Source: Gnomoniopsis sp. IMI 355080 (Eukaryota > Ascomycota > Sordariomycetes > Diaporthales > Gnomoniaceae). From it: a stretch of 64,000 bases of DNA. How positions within the stretch are numbered: position 1 is the stretch's first letter; each line of letters opens with the position of its first letter. Positions 1 to 10,721 of this stretch are shown here, piece after piece. Both the position numbers and the translations under genes were made by a program. Where the stretch lies: NCBI GenBank assembly GCA_027946555.1, contig JAPEVC010000022.1:169549-233548 (forward strand), in the 5' to 3' direction. The notes under the pieces are model-generated. The model was not told the DNA's origin. It did no database searches and saw nothing but the letters and a program-made list of their open reading frames with translations.

Positions 1-1370
1 CAAGCTATCCAGAAGGCGCAGCTCTCCTAGTGAATGTCGAGTCCATAAGACATCAGCCCCAAGCTCGTGTTTCTTAACCCTCTCTATCTCGTCCTTGACC
101 TCCGCGGCTGTATCGGGGTGAGCCAGGAGATTCAAGAGAACAGAGTAGCAGATGGTCGAGGTGCCGCTAAAGATGGTTCATGCGTCAGCAAATTACCTAG
201 ACATGGCCCCATACTGATAGATCCAACACATATACAGTCACCACACTTGGTGCACACTTGAAATTTTGGCCCTTGAGGCTCGGAAGCCGAACGAGTCGGT
301 GTAATACTCACTGCATCGATGCGACCATAGTAATGAAAATATTCTGCACAAGGTCATCTGCTGTAAGTTCCTTCCCCTTGGCACGATATTCATCCATAAG
401 CCACTGGATGAAATCATCCTGCTTTTCAACTGCCTCGCCGTATTTCTTGACTTCCGCTTGTCGCGCCATGAGGACTGGCAGCACGAAGTTGGCTGCTTTC
501 TTTCGTACAGCCATGACAGCTTTGATTTCCGGACTGAAATACTTTGCGGTCCAGTATAACCAGGGAGGATATTTCTGGCGAACGGCACTGGGTGCTTTCA
601 GAACAGTATTGAGGTATTCTAGTGAAATTGCTGGCCATCCGGTACATAATTCAGGGCCTACCATTACACGTGCCGACATATGGGCAAACATTTGCAAAAT
701 GATAGGGTAGATGTGAAGGGGGGTCCAGGCTATCTAACAAGTTAGCTTGCCACTTCTGGATACTTCTCGTGATGTACAGCTAGATCAGAGAGCGGTCATA
801 CCTTGACACGAAGGTAGTATCCCTCTGGCCGCGTCGAAGCATTGAGTTTGAATAGGACCAATAAGATTATTCAGAGCACGGTTGAGATTGAGCCGGGCTG
901 CATTTTGAACTTCTTCGGTGATGCGAGGGCCACCAATGTGATTGAGGATCGACGCTCTCTCAGTATATTCAGGGAGACTCAGTCTATTCTGAGGTGCGTT
1001 CCTAACTTCTTCCAGATGTTTCGTTGCCACAAAGACCAAAGGGCGACTTCCTTCGTTGTGGGCTAGGTTTCTGATGGCAAAGGCGTGACCGTTCTTTGAG
1101 AACTGATTGTCGTGCAAACTGTTAGCAAGTATCTTGGAACACCAGTCATTGGAGACGTGGATGTACCTTATTGTATCCTGTCTTTAAGAGGGTTCCAGTG
1201 TCCTTTGTGTAGCGCTCTTTCAACGCATCTTCATCAAGACCGTTAACACCATCGAAATCCACCAGTGGCAGATCCAATTTCGCCGCCGTTGGTGGCGTCT
1301 GTCGCCACCAAAGCGCCCAGATCAAGCAAGCCGCAGTGGCAGCCACGAGAAAGAACACAGGCGGAGGCAT
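1..1370 (-). CDS. Cytochrome P450 monooxygenase, N-terminal part, cut by window edge
   Basis: A microsomal P450 of the ent-kaurene-oxidase-like fungal type, predicted to hydroxylate or oxidise a hydrophobic metabolite at the ER. Exons read on the minus strand: 1370-1167, 1102-802, 729-312 and 166-1; all junctions keep frame with GT..AG borders. The start gives a hydrophobic anchor (VFFLVAATAACLIWALWW) followed by ERYTKDTGTLLKTGYNK, typical of the N-terminus of this family. The core LPSCQAWTPLHIYPI and the downstream ARVMVGPELC also match. Exon 3 joins exon 4 to give the I-helix ASMHGTSTICYSVLL, then LLAHPD. The ExxR and heme-cysteine motifs lie beyond the left edge and cannot be checked. The neighbouring SDR on the same strand suggests a tailoring pair. 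Substrate unknown. Confidence 0.9.
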
Positions 1371-2521
1371 CGTAGCAGCAAGCTACAGGATCGAAATGGG
1401 AGGATTGAGTCTGCTTAGCGCTGTGAAGTGATGCGCATGAAGCAAACAGCTCCTCGACTGAAATCGCATTTTGAGAGATTGAGAATAATGCGGCACGCTG
1501 GCAACTGCGCCGCACAGTAGCATGCTCTGGATCCGGAGTGGGTATATTGAGGTAGTAATGCCGGCTTCGAGACCCCTGCAGCTTTCACGAGGAACCCAAC
1601 AATGCTACCCTAGTCGCCTGTATATCAAGGTAATAAGTTACTAACAGAGTACTGAGTGGGTTATAGAAACTGCTATGCATATGTAGGTATTTTATAAAGT
1701 CACTAGTGTATAATTTTGGCGTGACTGTTTCTTTGTGAAATTTTATTATAAAAAGATGAATCACTTATATAAGTTTCAGGCTTGACGAACTCGTATGTGT
1801 ATGTGTTGCACGGTTGGTTCCTGTTGATATACTAATATCGACCACCGACGAGAAGGGTTAGGGTCTCTGGCTGAATATCTTCCATAGCAGTGGGCCTGTC
1901 ACGATAGCTTCCTTTTTCTCTTCTTCATACCGATCAATGTACTGTCTGTTTCTTCATGTTTTGTTACTTATTTCCCTTGTACAGCACCTGCGACCTACCA
2001 AAAGTTCCGGCCTCTTTCTATGTAGTGGTTATCGATATTTTACAAGTTTTCACATAGCACCCACCAACGTACGTTTCAGGCGAGTTCTCTACGGCTGAAC
2101 TTCCTGAACGTCGCATGAGAGAGTCGATCAAACAGATGACTGCCCCTCAGTAACGTGGGAATCTTGAGAAGATGTTTGCCTCAACGCTCTCGGCCGAGTC
2201 TCTAACTACTCAGGTAGCTACATAGGTATGTAAGTCGGAAGTGCTAGCTCTCCATTTCTTGCTTCACAGTCAAACATCAGCTTAGTTTATCAAAGTATCA
2301 CTCATAACGGATTCCTTTCTCCTTTAGCAAAGTGATCAACAGGGTGGGAGTTTTATTTCAACAGGTGCGCTTATTAGTCTAATACTCAACCTCCAGTCTG
2401 CTATAAAGGCGACAGTCAGGCACCTTCCAAGTGCGAGTACATTTATATCGGGTCGTCTCTAACCGATACCTAATGATCTAACGTTGGAACCCTGCTACAG
2501 CTTAAATTAAGAAGTAGCCAA
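1371..2521. other. Intergenic region between P450 and SDR
   Basis: No supported gene. It holds the upstream region of the left-edge P450 and the 3' side of the SDR. It is AT-rich, and the open frames here are short and without recognisable motifs. Confidence 0.6.
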
Positions 2522-3634
2522 TCAAAAAGAAGATGGCGTTATACTTAATGTACCCCCGTCACAAATCACCAAGTTTCCAGTTATCCACGCACCAGCCCTT
2601 GACGCTAGCCACAAGATAACTCCTGCAATATCCTCAGTAGTACCAGCCCGCCCCAAAGGGACCTTTGCGGCCTTCTCGTCATCTGACAGCTCCTTAAAAA
2701 AATTGCAGTCGTCTGTGAGTTGAGATGGGAACACTGCACTTGGATATTAGAGAAAAAAAAGCATCAGACTCTGTTTAACTCGCTGACCAATACTTACTAC
2801 CCGGGACAATGATGTTAAACCTGATTTGGTGCTTTGAAAACCCGGTCGAGAACATGCTTGCCATTTGTTTTGTCATGTGTAGCGAAGCGGCTTTGCTGGC
2901 CGAGTAATCCAGATTAACGTCGGACATACGTGAGAATGCCGCGATGGAATTTGTGACTATAACCTGGCTGCTCTGCATGGCATTACCTTGTGTATTACCG
3001 GCGGCTAAGAGTGGCAAAAAGGCTACAATGCTGTAATATACAGCGCTGACATTTGTAGATAAGGTTTGATTGAATCGTGTCTGTTCGGTATTCCAAAGAC
3101 GTTCGTAGATCTCGTCGATAGACTGGTCCCAGATCTTGGGCGAAAGGAGTAGTTCTCCAACAACGCCTGCATTGGCGACGAAGAGGTTGACAAAACCAAC
3201 CTCTCTTCTTATCTGCTCCGTGACACGTTGCAAATCATCCTTCGACGTTACGTCTCCGGGTATAGCGAAGATGTTTCCATAAGTCTGATAAGCGCGAGCT
3301 TTTTAGCAGTCATCACGCACATCTGCCACAGGGAAGTATTGCGGTCCATTAAGGGAAACGAGCCATGCTGCAATCTTACCGCCTGCTCCTTAGCTGCCTT
3401 TTCAAGAACATCTTTGCGACGGCCAATAATGTAGACTTTCGCTCCGTTCTGTTCGAGGGCTTTTGCCATCATCAAGCCGATGCCTTTCAAAGACGCGGGA
3501 TCAGGACTCGTTTCGACTACAGCTTTAGGCTAGCAAATTGACTTACCTGTGCCTCCGCCCGTGATTACTGCAACGAGGCCTTGTACATGGAATAGCTCTG
3601 CCGCTGCAAGGGACGATGGGTTACCTGTAGACAT
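2522..3634 (-). CDS. Short-chain dehydrogenase/reductase (SDR)
   Basis: A classical NAD(P)-dependent SDR of about 296 residues; substrate unknown. Exons on the minus strand: 3634-3547, 3483-3380, 3284-2798, 2733-2522. All joins are in frame. The splice of exons 1 and 2 completes the Rossmann loop TGGGTGIG. Exon 3 contains VANAGV (NAG motif), the catalytic serine in VTNSIAAFSR, and the YxxxK active site in DYSASKAASLHM. The tail ITGNLVICDGGTLS is the usual SDR C-terminus. The second join restores GNIFAIPGDVTSKDDLQ, the beta-4 region, and the last gives VPGMFPSQLTDD. The start at 3634 places the protein at normal family length. It lies about 1.1 kb upstream of the left-edge P450, same strand, suggesting but not proving a shared pathway. 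Confidence 0.9.
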
Positions 3635-4883
3635 TTTGTAAATCTCGGAATGGTCGTAGAGTCAGAAGGAATCCAAAGTGTGATAGACACCGACTCTTGA
3701 AAGATAATTTCTATCATTGCCCGTGACCGTCAGCCCGTCTAGTTATATATTGAGTAGAACAACGTACCCACTTTAATTGACTTTGTGCAAACACTACTAA
3801 TAAGGGATACACCGCCACTAGTAATGAACCACCTTGGCAAACTTTGGTTATATCGCCATTGACATAAGATTTAACTTTTGTCTGTAGCAAACCGAAAAAG
3901 GCAATTTTGTGGGTTGGCCCAGGTATACACCGCATAATAAGTGACTGAAAATCACATGCATGGCTATTATATCTCGCAGTCCAGTCCTTTGAATCCAGAC
4001 TGAATCCAACTGCATGTTTATTAGCCACGGACTATTTAACGCTTATATCACTTCCCTTTCGATATACTTGGCTTAATTGAATGTGGGTTTGTGTATTCAT
4101 TCCCGTCTGTCCAATTATTAAGTATTATCTCAACCTCCGACTACCTAATTGCTTACAGCAGGTCAATATGATGCGCCATGCCGTCTTCTAGCGGTATTTA
4201 CAGAACAGCTCGAATTGTAAACTGATCCACATCATTCCCCAGTCATCGAGCGAAGAAATTCCAATGGAAGGGTACTGCGGATTCTTAAAGTAGTGCTCAA
4301 GATCACAGTGCAGGACTACGCATCGGTGACCTTCAAGTTACGATGATAACTCGAACCTTGCAACCATTTCCCCAGGAAACATAGCAAGTAATAGGAGGCG
4401 AGAATTACTATGGCTCGATATATTCTGAGCAGTGGGACACACGAGTACTGCCTAGCGCCGACGACGTTTCAGGGGAGGGGGACAACGTCCCAGTGTGTAA
4501 GCTTGACACATCTCTTTCCTAAATTTAAAGATCCGGCTGGCGTGCATTTTACCATGTGGCGTGAGTTTCCATCAAGGACTGCGTAACGCACATTTTCAAT
4601 CTGTTCTGTGGACTTTTCTCATCGGGTACTTGACCATTCAATGCAAGGTTGCGGCTGGACCCAGTCAGCCGTGGTGCTTCCAAGCGTAGGGCTCGAGTCT
4701 AATTATCGATTTCCAGCCTATCATTCCCAGTGTTGAATCTGTGCCTCTATACGAAATATTAGGGCCAACAGCCCAATTTAGCTGCGGGCGCTAACACGGG
4801 GATGGACCAACAACGATGCATCTTCCTTTCATCCCCAACAGCACCTCGGTCATAATTCTGTTCCATACCTTTCATTACAACTG
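3635..4883. other. Intergenic region between SDR and phosphoesterase
   Basis: This is the divergent upstream region of the SDR (minus) and the metallophosphoesterase (plus). A 104-codon frame at 3714-4028 begins with GTG and has no recognisable motif. No gene is supported. Confidence 0.6.
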
Positions 4884-5897
4884 ATGCGTGAATCTCTCAA
4901 CATGGAAAACATTGTACATTTGACGGACTCCCTCGGTGACGGCCGCTTTCCCTGGCAAACACGCCCCAGCCCGTGGCAACAATTTCGCCGCGATCCCTCA
5001 ACCTTCCTCATCCGCTGGCTCTACAAACACAAACCCCCGATTAAGCCGCGAGATCTCCCACATCTGACCTCGCCATCACCCATTTCTCTCGTGTGCATCT
5101 CAGACACGCATTGCTCTCAGCCGAATGTTCCCGATGGCGACGTCCTCCTCCACGCAGGCGACCTCACAAACCAAGGCACATTCGCCGAGATACAGGCGCA
5201 GCTGGACTGGCTTAACACACTGCCGCACCGGTACAAGGTGGCCATCGCCGGAAACCACGACTCGCTGCTCGATCCTGAGTACGTCAGGCGACGCCCGGAC
5301 AGGATATGCGAAGGCAAAGGAACGGCACGCGCGGATCTGAACTGGGGTAGCGTCATCTATCTCAACAACTCAAGCATTCAGCTTCATTTCTCTGGGGCTG
5401 ATGGCCGGCCAGACCGTAAGCTCAAGATCTTTGGCTCACCTTGGACGGAGCAATTCGGGACGTGGGCGTTCCAGTACCCGCCCATACGTGATGTGTGGAG
5501 TCATACTGTGCCGGATGACACTGACGTGCTGCTGGTACACGGTCCACCGAAGGGCCACTTAGACCTGGAAGGGAAAGGTTGCCCGAAGTTGCTGAGGGAG
5601 ATACGCAGGGTCCAACCGAGGCTGGTCGTTTTTGGGCATATCCACGCTGGACACGGGCGGGAGAATGTTTTCTGGGATAGCGGTACGCAGGGTGCTTATG
5701 ATATGGCGATGATGGGAGATGCAAGATGGGGCGCAGTCGTCGCTGCTATCTGGTGGACTGTCTGGGAGTGGGTAATATTGATGCCATGGTGGGGTTTATT
5801 CAAACGCAGGAACGTTGCTGTCGGAACATTGGTCAACGCTGCTATGCTTGTGGGCAGAGATACTGAAACAATGAATGCAACTGTTATAAATCTTTAA
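4884..5897 (+). CDS. Calcineurin-like metallophosphoesterase, MPPED/UPF0046 type
   Basis: A single-exon gene of 337 residues. The second ATG at 4902 is an alternative start, giving 331. It is a binuclear metal phosphoesterase expected to hydrolyse phosphomonoesters or phosphodiesters, possibly cyclic nucleotides as in animal MPPED proteins; substrate unknown. All metal-binding motifs are visible in order: CISDTHC (DxH), HAGDLTNQG (GD), AIAGNHDSLLD (GNHD), LLVHGPPKGHLD, and VVFGHIHAGHGRENVFW (GHxH). After the catalytic domain, residues about 285-305 form a Trp-rich hydrophobic stretch (AAIWWTVWEWVILMPWW). It could be a C-terminal membrane anchor and is not part of the core fold. The gene stands alone on its strand. 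Confidence 0.9.
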   Translation: MRESLNMENIVHLTDSLGDGRFPWQTRPSPWQQFRRDPSTFLIRWLYKHKPPIKPRDLPHLTSPSPISLVCISDTHCSQPNVPDGDVLLHAGDLTNQGTFAEIQAQLDWLNTLPHRYKVAIAGNHDSLLDPEYVRRRPDRICEGKGTARADLNWGSVIYLNNSSIQLHFSGADGRPDRKLKIFGSPWTEQFGTWAFQYPPIRDVWSHTVPDDTDVLLVHGPPKGHLDLEGKGCPKLLREIRRVQPRLVVFGHIHAGHGRENVFWDSGTQGAYDMAMMGDARWGAVVAAIWWTVWEWVILMPWWGLFKRRNVAVGTLVNAAMLVGRDTETMNATVINL

Positions 5898-6141
5898 GAC
5901 TTTGAGCTCATGGCAGGTGATATTCAAAGGAAGCTGGACAGAATGAGCAGCAAAGAGTTTGGTGAACTGCGTTAATTATAACACCCCTAATAGATTGTAC
6001 TTGTCCCTAGTGTTCAAAGTCTCAGAAAATGATATAAACCGTACCCAGGTAGACAGATTGCAGACAGTACACTCAACCAGGCGTGGCCATGTATGTGACA
6101 ATGTGTATTGATTTCCAGGACTAAAGGCTCATGCAGACTGT

Positions 6142-6435
6142 CTATACTGGTGGTGGAGGTACGTTCACATTTCCTTCTCGCCCTCGTCCCCCTGCGTTTG
6201 CATTTAGCGGTGGCAAATTCACTGCGCCGCCTCCCGGTGGCCCTGGTCGAGGGTCCGCCGGGGGGACATTTATTTTTCCAGAGTGATACGAGGAACTGTA
6301 GGATGACCCATAAGTCGGTGCCGTCTCCGAATATTCCCGAACGTGGCGGACAAGTCTGACGATGAGATAAGTCAAGACTGCGATGAGAAGAACTAGCAGT
6401 GCCAAGATGAGTGCTATGGCATCGTTTGGCTTCAT
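6142..6435 (-). CDS. Small single-pass membrane protein with proline/glycine-rich tail
   Basis: An uninterrupted 97-residue frame. Residues about 6-27 (AIALILALLVLLIAVLTYLIV) form one strong transmembrane helix, followed at once by a basic stop-transfer (RLVRHVR). The rest is a low-complexity tail: YGSSYSSSYHSG, then PPADPRPGPPGGG and a final VPPPPV. The order (short N-terminus, helix, basic flank, polar tail) is what a type III or signal-anchored protein looks like, with the tail probably cytosolic. No family is recognised. Composition and TM design favour a real gene over a chance frame, but there is no homology evidence, and a further exon is not excluded. Confidence 0.5.
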   Translation of the reverse strand: MKPNDAIALILALLVLLIAVLTYLIVRLVRHVREYSETAPTYGSSYSSSYHSGKINVPPADPRPGPPGGGAVNLPPLNANAGGRGREGNVNVPPPPV

Positions 6436-7460
6436 AGCGGTGGCCTGTTAGGTAGGCAAGAGAGGTGTCGTGTGATCGTCTTCCTCAGGCGGTTGTGAAC
6501 TTGGAGGCTAGGCTATCCGATATATTTGAGATTCTGAGACGTTTGCCAGAGGTTGAGGTTGCCTCTTTCCGCAGTCGTTGTCTGTTGAGGAGGTACAGGT
6601 AGACTGTCCAGGCTCTAGCGATTGACAGAGGTCACTCTGACTTTCTGAAACGTCAAAGATACGAAAGAAATTGAATGAAGTCAATTTTAATAGCGGCGAT
6701 AAGTCTGTAGATCTAGTAGAAGCTCTTGTGAGCCCGGTGAACATACAGAAACTGGAACGGTGCTGAAGGGACACATGCTAGGCGCGGTTGGTAGCTCCTG
6801 GTCAGGCCATTCCCCGGACGATTTAAAGCATTCTGGGGTCATCCATAAACAATTGAAGTGGCTGGTTTGTTCGGACGCCACATAGATGCATTGGACATGC
6901 AGAAGCGCCCGCCTGTTCCGTACCTGGGTATACAGGAAATGAGCGGGTCGCGCCGGGAATACTTATCGCTTCTTCGGCGCTGATTTACCCCAATCCCAGC
7001 AGCGAATGGTTGTTCAAGCGATGTTCACGACCTTCGTCCTGCTTAGCGGATAGATATCGGATTGAAGGGTGCCTATCTGACGGAATAGAGCCGTGCGAAT
7101 CCCGAGGTCCGGAAGTTGGGGCATACAGGCGTTTAGACGTATTTTCAATCGAGTTCGTGTTGTCTTTTGAGGGATCAGTACTTCTTTTAGTACTGTAAGT
7201 ACCGGTTGTTAACGAGGAATTGTCCCTGACCCCACCCGCACAAAATCCATACCGGAGGACCTCCAGCTTCGGTGTAGGTAGTGGTCGGTCTGAGATGACC
7301 TCGGGAATGTCTCGCGCAAGCCAAGTTTTCAGTCACTCAAAACGACCGTGGAAAGACATTAAGCCAGTTCTGATAAAGTGCTTATATGTTCTAGAGAGCA
7401 TGATTTACAGCAGAATGTGTTTGTGATTATGAGCCTCGAGATGTACGCAGGGAAGCATTG
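6436..7460. other. Intergenic region downstream of the Hsp70-like gene
   Basis: Holds the upstream region of the small membrane protein and the 3' flank of the Hsp70-like gene. No frame with recognisable content was found. Confidence 0.55.
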
Positions 7461-9959
7461 TCAAGTTGTGTCCCAGACAGCGTCGACTTTTCCGTATTGC
7501 TCCCCATCATGCACAAGTTTGAACATGACATTCGCCAGATGACAAGTCATGACTATCTTGAAATCGATCTTGTAGTACATCTGTCCGTCTTCTCCTTGCT
7601 CCACCTTCAGTCTCTGCCGGGGAATTTTGTCGAGATTAGCTTTGAGGTCGACAAGCTTCTTGCATGCAGGTGTTTCTAAAAGGCATCAGCTGTTAGGTTC
7701 CCAGATAAATTGGATACAAGAAGCGGAATCTGAAAGGAATGCGATTTTTGCCAATTCATGGCGAACGAGAAGGCTCAAGCTTTAACTCACTGGGCCCGGC
7801 CTGAGCGGAATCTGGATAATCCGGTGCCTTGTCCAGTTCACATATATAAATGGCAAGAGTGATAGTATCTAATCGTCCATTATACTCGGCATTTCGAACA
7901 GTCTGATCATAATAGAAATCAAATTCCTGATCCTGAAAGTCCTTGACACGGGAATTCTGTGAGTCGTCAGCTCCTGTGCATGCTGTCGCAGTTGGAACAG
8001 AGCCTCTTACTTTGCGTACAAACCAATGCATCACATCAATTCTTTCACCTCCGTCGACGCCACCCGGTTTCCTAGTGCCAGCATTCAGTCAGCTGAGACC
8101 GAAAGCGCATTGGTTGTAAAATTCCAGTGCAGCCTACCTGGGCTGGGAAGGATCATGATAGTTAGGCGAGAACTTTTGAAGCGCCTGGGTCCCATAGTGT
8201 TTCCTTGCCAAACGGGACTTGACTGCGATGGTTGGTTTCCCGGCTATGGGTGACCGCCTATCAGCGAGCCCCCGGATCAATGCTCCCTTCACGATGGCGG
8301 TTGTACTGCAATGTTTTTTATCAGTAACTTCCCAAAATTCTGGCGAATAATGTAATTTGCACGACGAGAGGGCCCGAGGGGCGCTTACCAGTCCTTCATC
8401 TTCTTCACCTTTACACCACTACCGACCTCTCTTTGTATTCCTTTCCTCAAGTATTCATTTCGCCCAAATCCACCTGCAAGCAGCACTGCGTTAACAGTCT
8501 TTCCACTCTTCTGTACCTCGTTGAGCTGCCCACGCACTAGTCCAACGATCTGAGACACCACCGGCTCAAATATCTTCTTCATCCGCGTAGCCGAAACCTC
8601 GAGGTTGTCTTTCCTAATATTCAGGGTACGATCATCGTCAATACGTCGAGCGGGTATCAAGTATTTCTTATCGCTGCTGGAACCACCCGTGAAGTTCCGT
8701 TTAGTTTCTGTCTCCCATTTGATCATTGCATCTGACGTGTGATTCTGGGACCAATGGCGGCAGTCTTGCACATGAGCGGTGAGCCACCGAAAGAATTCTC
8801 TGTCCAGGAATGATGATCCGCATAAGCCACCGGTTCCAGCCGCTGCTTCCTCCAATTCCATTCTGGGAATATACAGGCCGGGTTCCAGCTTGGTCACGGT
8901 GTACGAGATGAGGTCAACCGTTCTGATACAGACTTATATATTAGCGCCATATGTCTCGATCAAGGCAGGTGGCCTTCAACTGAACATACCCGCCACCAGC
9001 ATCACAAATCACGAAGGTATCACCAACCTTCATGTCTAGTTCGTGATTCATATGATCAAGCGCATAAATCCCAGCAGCCTCGGGCTCCGCAATAATTTGG
9101 AGGGGTGTCATTCCGGCGGCTTCAGCGCATGCTTTGGTGATATTTTGTGCAGATTCTGGCCACAGAGCAGGCACAGTGATGATGTACTCCCAGTGGATAT
9201 CTTTGAGTAGCACATTTTGCAACCCATCTCCGTAATCCAGTGAATCTCTTATTGACTTCTCAACGTGTTCGCGGAAGTTTTTCAGATACTCTGTGATTAA
9301 AACCCTCACTTGCTCCTCATTTTCCGGTTGCACAGTCTGTGGGGGGTATGCATTCTTGAGGTCTTGCCTCTTGTACTTGGGATCTTGCTCAAGTTTGAAC
9401 CACTGGAATCTGTCCTCGGTTTCGTCGAAGTTGAAGCCCCACTTGAAGTTGCCCCTACATTGTTGTAGGACTCTGATTTGGAAATCTATTAATCCTTGCC
9501 GTCACGCTCCTATGAAGCGTAAGAATAGACTCACGTGGGGACTTTGTCTCGAGTGTCAGCCACCTCAGGCCAGGTATCAATGATAGTTATCGACGGGCGC
9601 TGATTATTGCCCTAGGTTTTTGGGGCGTCAATATTGCATCTACATTCGCACGTAGAAAATTGATTTCAGGGATTTGCCTCACACTCCGGGTTTGAACCCA
9701 TGCAGCCGCAGAAAATGTTGTGCCTGCGATATTTATCAGAATATTGAATCATCACAAATCCTAGAGGCAGCACGGAAAGGTATACCCATGCTCAATCGGA
9801 ATACAATCAGAACGTACCAAAGTCAACAGCTACAAGAATTTGTCGACGACTGTTGGAGGAGATTTGGGGCTTTAGCTGCGTGTTTTGATTGGTAGAAGCC
9901 TTTCCTTGTGTCTGCTTCCTGAAAGCATCTTCGAATCTGAGTGACGTGTGATTTGCCAT
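7461..9959 (-). CDS. Hsp70-like ATPase-domain protein (HSPA12-like fungal family)
   Basis: A nine-exon gene encoding about 628 residues. Minus-strand exons: 9959-9818, 9723-9683, 9611-9535, 9472-8990, 8922-8389, 8305-8138, 8071-8011, 7956-7791, 7675-7461; the total is an exact multiple of three. Actin/Hsp70 ATPase motifs appear in order: phosphate-1 VAVDFGTTFSAAAW (joined across intron 1), ITVPALWPESAQNIT, connect-1 IIAEPEAAGIYALDH, phosphate-2 VICDAGGGTVDLISY (joined across intron 4), and adenosine motif AVLLAGGFGRNEYL. The canonical peptide-binding domain and EEVD tail are absent. The C-terminus instead is a short beta-rich segment ending KVDAVWDTT. This marks the divergent Hsp70-like proteins that are numerous in Pezizomycotina. 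Client and role unknown. One TACCTAGGTA palindrome lies 99 bp upstream of the start. Confidence 0.9.
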
Positions 9960-10721
9960 AATGACGAAATGCTCGAAAATGGAAATGCAGGTGGCTGACC
10001 AGTACTTGTCAATGCTGGGTATTCCAACGAAATCAGTCGTACTTCGGCATACCTGAGTACCTAGGTAGTGAGGTAAGAAGGATGCTTCCCGGGAAAGACA
10101 GGCTGGGAGAGCAGTTGAAGCGTCAAGTAGTGCGCCTCACATTATATGTATTACTGCCCGAACGAGGCTGAGGTCTTCTGTTAGCTGTGAAAAGGGTGTT
10201 TACCCCTCTTCAGTATCTTTCAGATCCACAGAGCCTCATTTCCCCATATTTGCATAACAATAGTGCAAACAGGGCTCGGATCAGGCTCTCAGCCACATAC
10301 CTACCCAAGGTAGTTAGGCGGAGTTCTGCAAGTGCATGTATTCGTCACACGATTTCACACCGAGTGTCTAGGATGAAAATCTGACATGCATCTTCGTAAA
10401 TCAAAGCCAAACACCTGCTGAACCTGCAGCATGCATGTAAGCAGCCAAGCGGAGGCGTCTCCTTTAGATAACGGGCATCTTCCGATGGACAAACCAATAA
10501 GCGGGGATACGTCAACTGGTGTTGCTCCCTTCCTGGTCTTGCGTCGCCTCACTGAGGCACGAGGGGGTTCACCAAACATCCCCGCCCCTCTGATGAACAT
10601 AGGCTGGACCCTTGAATTACAGCGTGTAGAATATTCTGTCATTTCAAACCGACTGCATAAAACCACTCTGTTGTACTCTGTTTGATCGTGAAGCTTGGAA
10701 ACTCCTCGCCACCAGACCACA
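9960..10721. other. Divergent upstream region of Hsp70-like and coiled-coil genes
   Basis: Shared upstream DNA for two divergently transcribed genes. It contains TACCTAGGTA at 10058-10067. Frames inside it are short and run on both strands without family features. Confidence 0.6.

Noticed and set aside
3714..4028. 104-codon frame upstream of the SDR gene
   Set aside because: Begins with GTG, no motif, lies in the promoter region of two genes.
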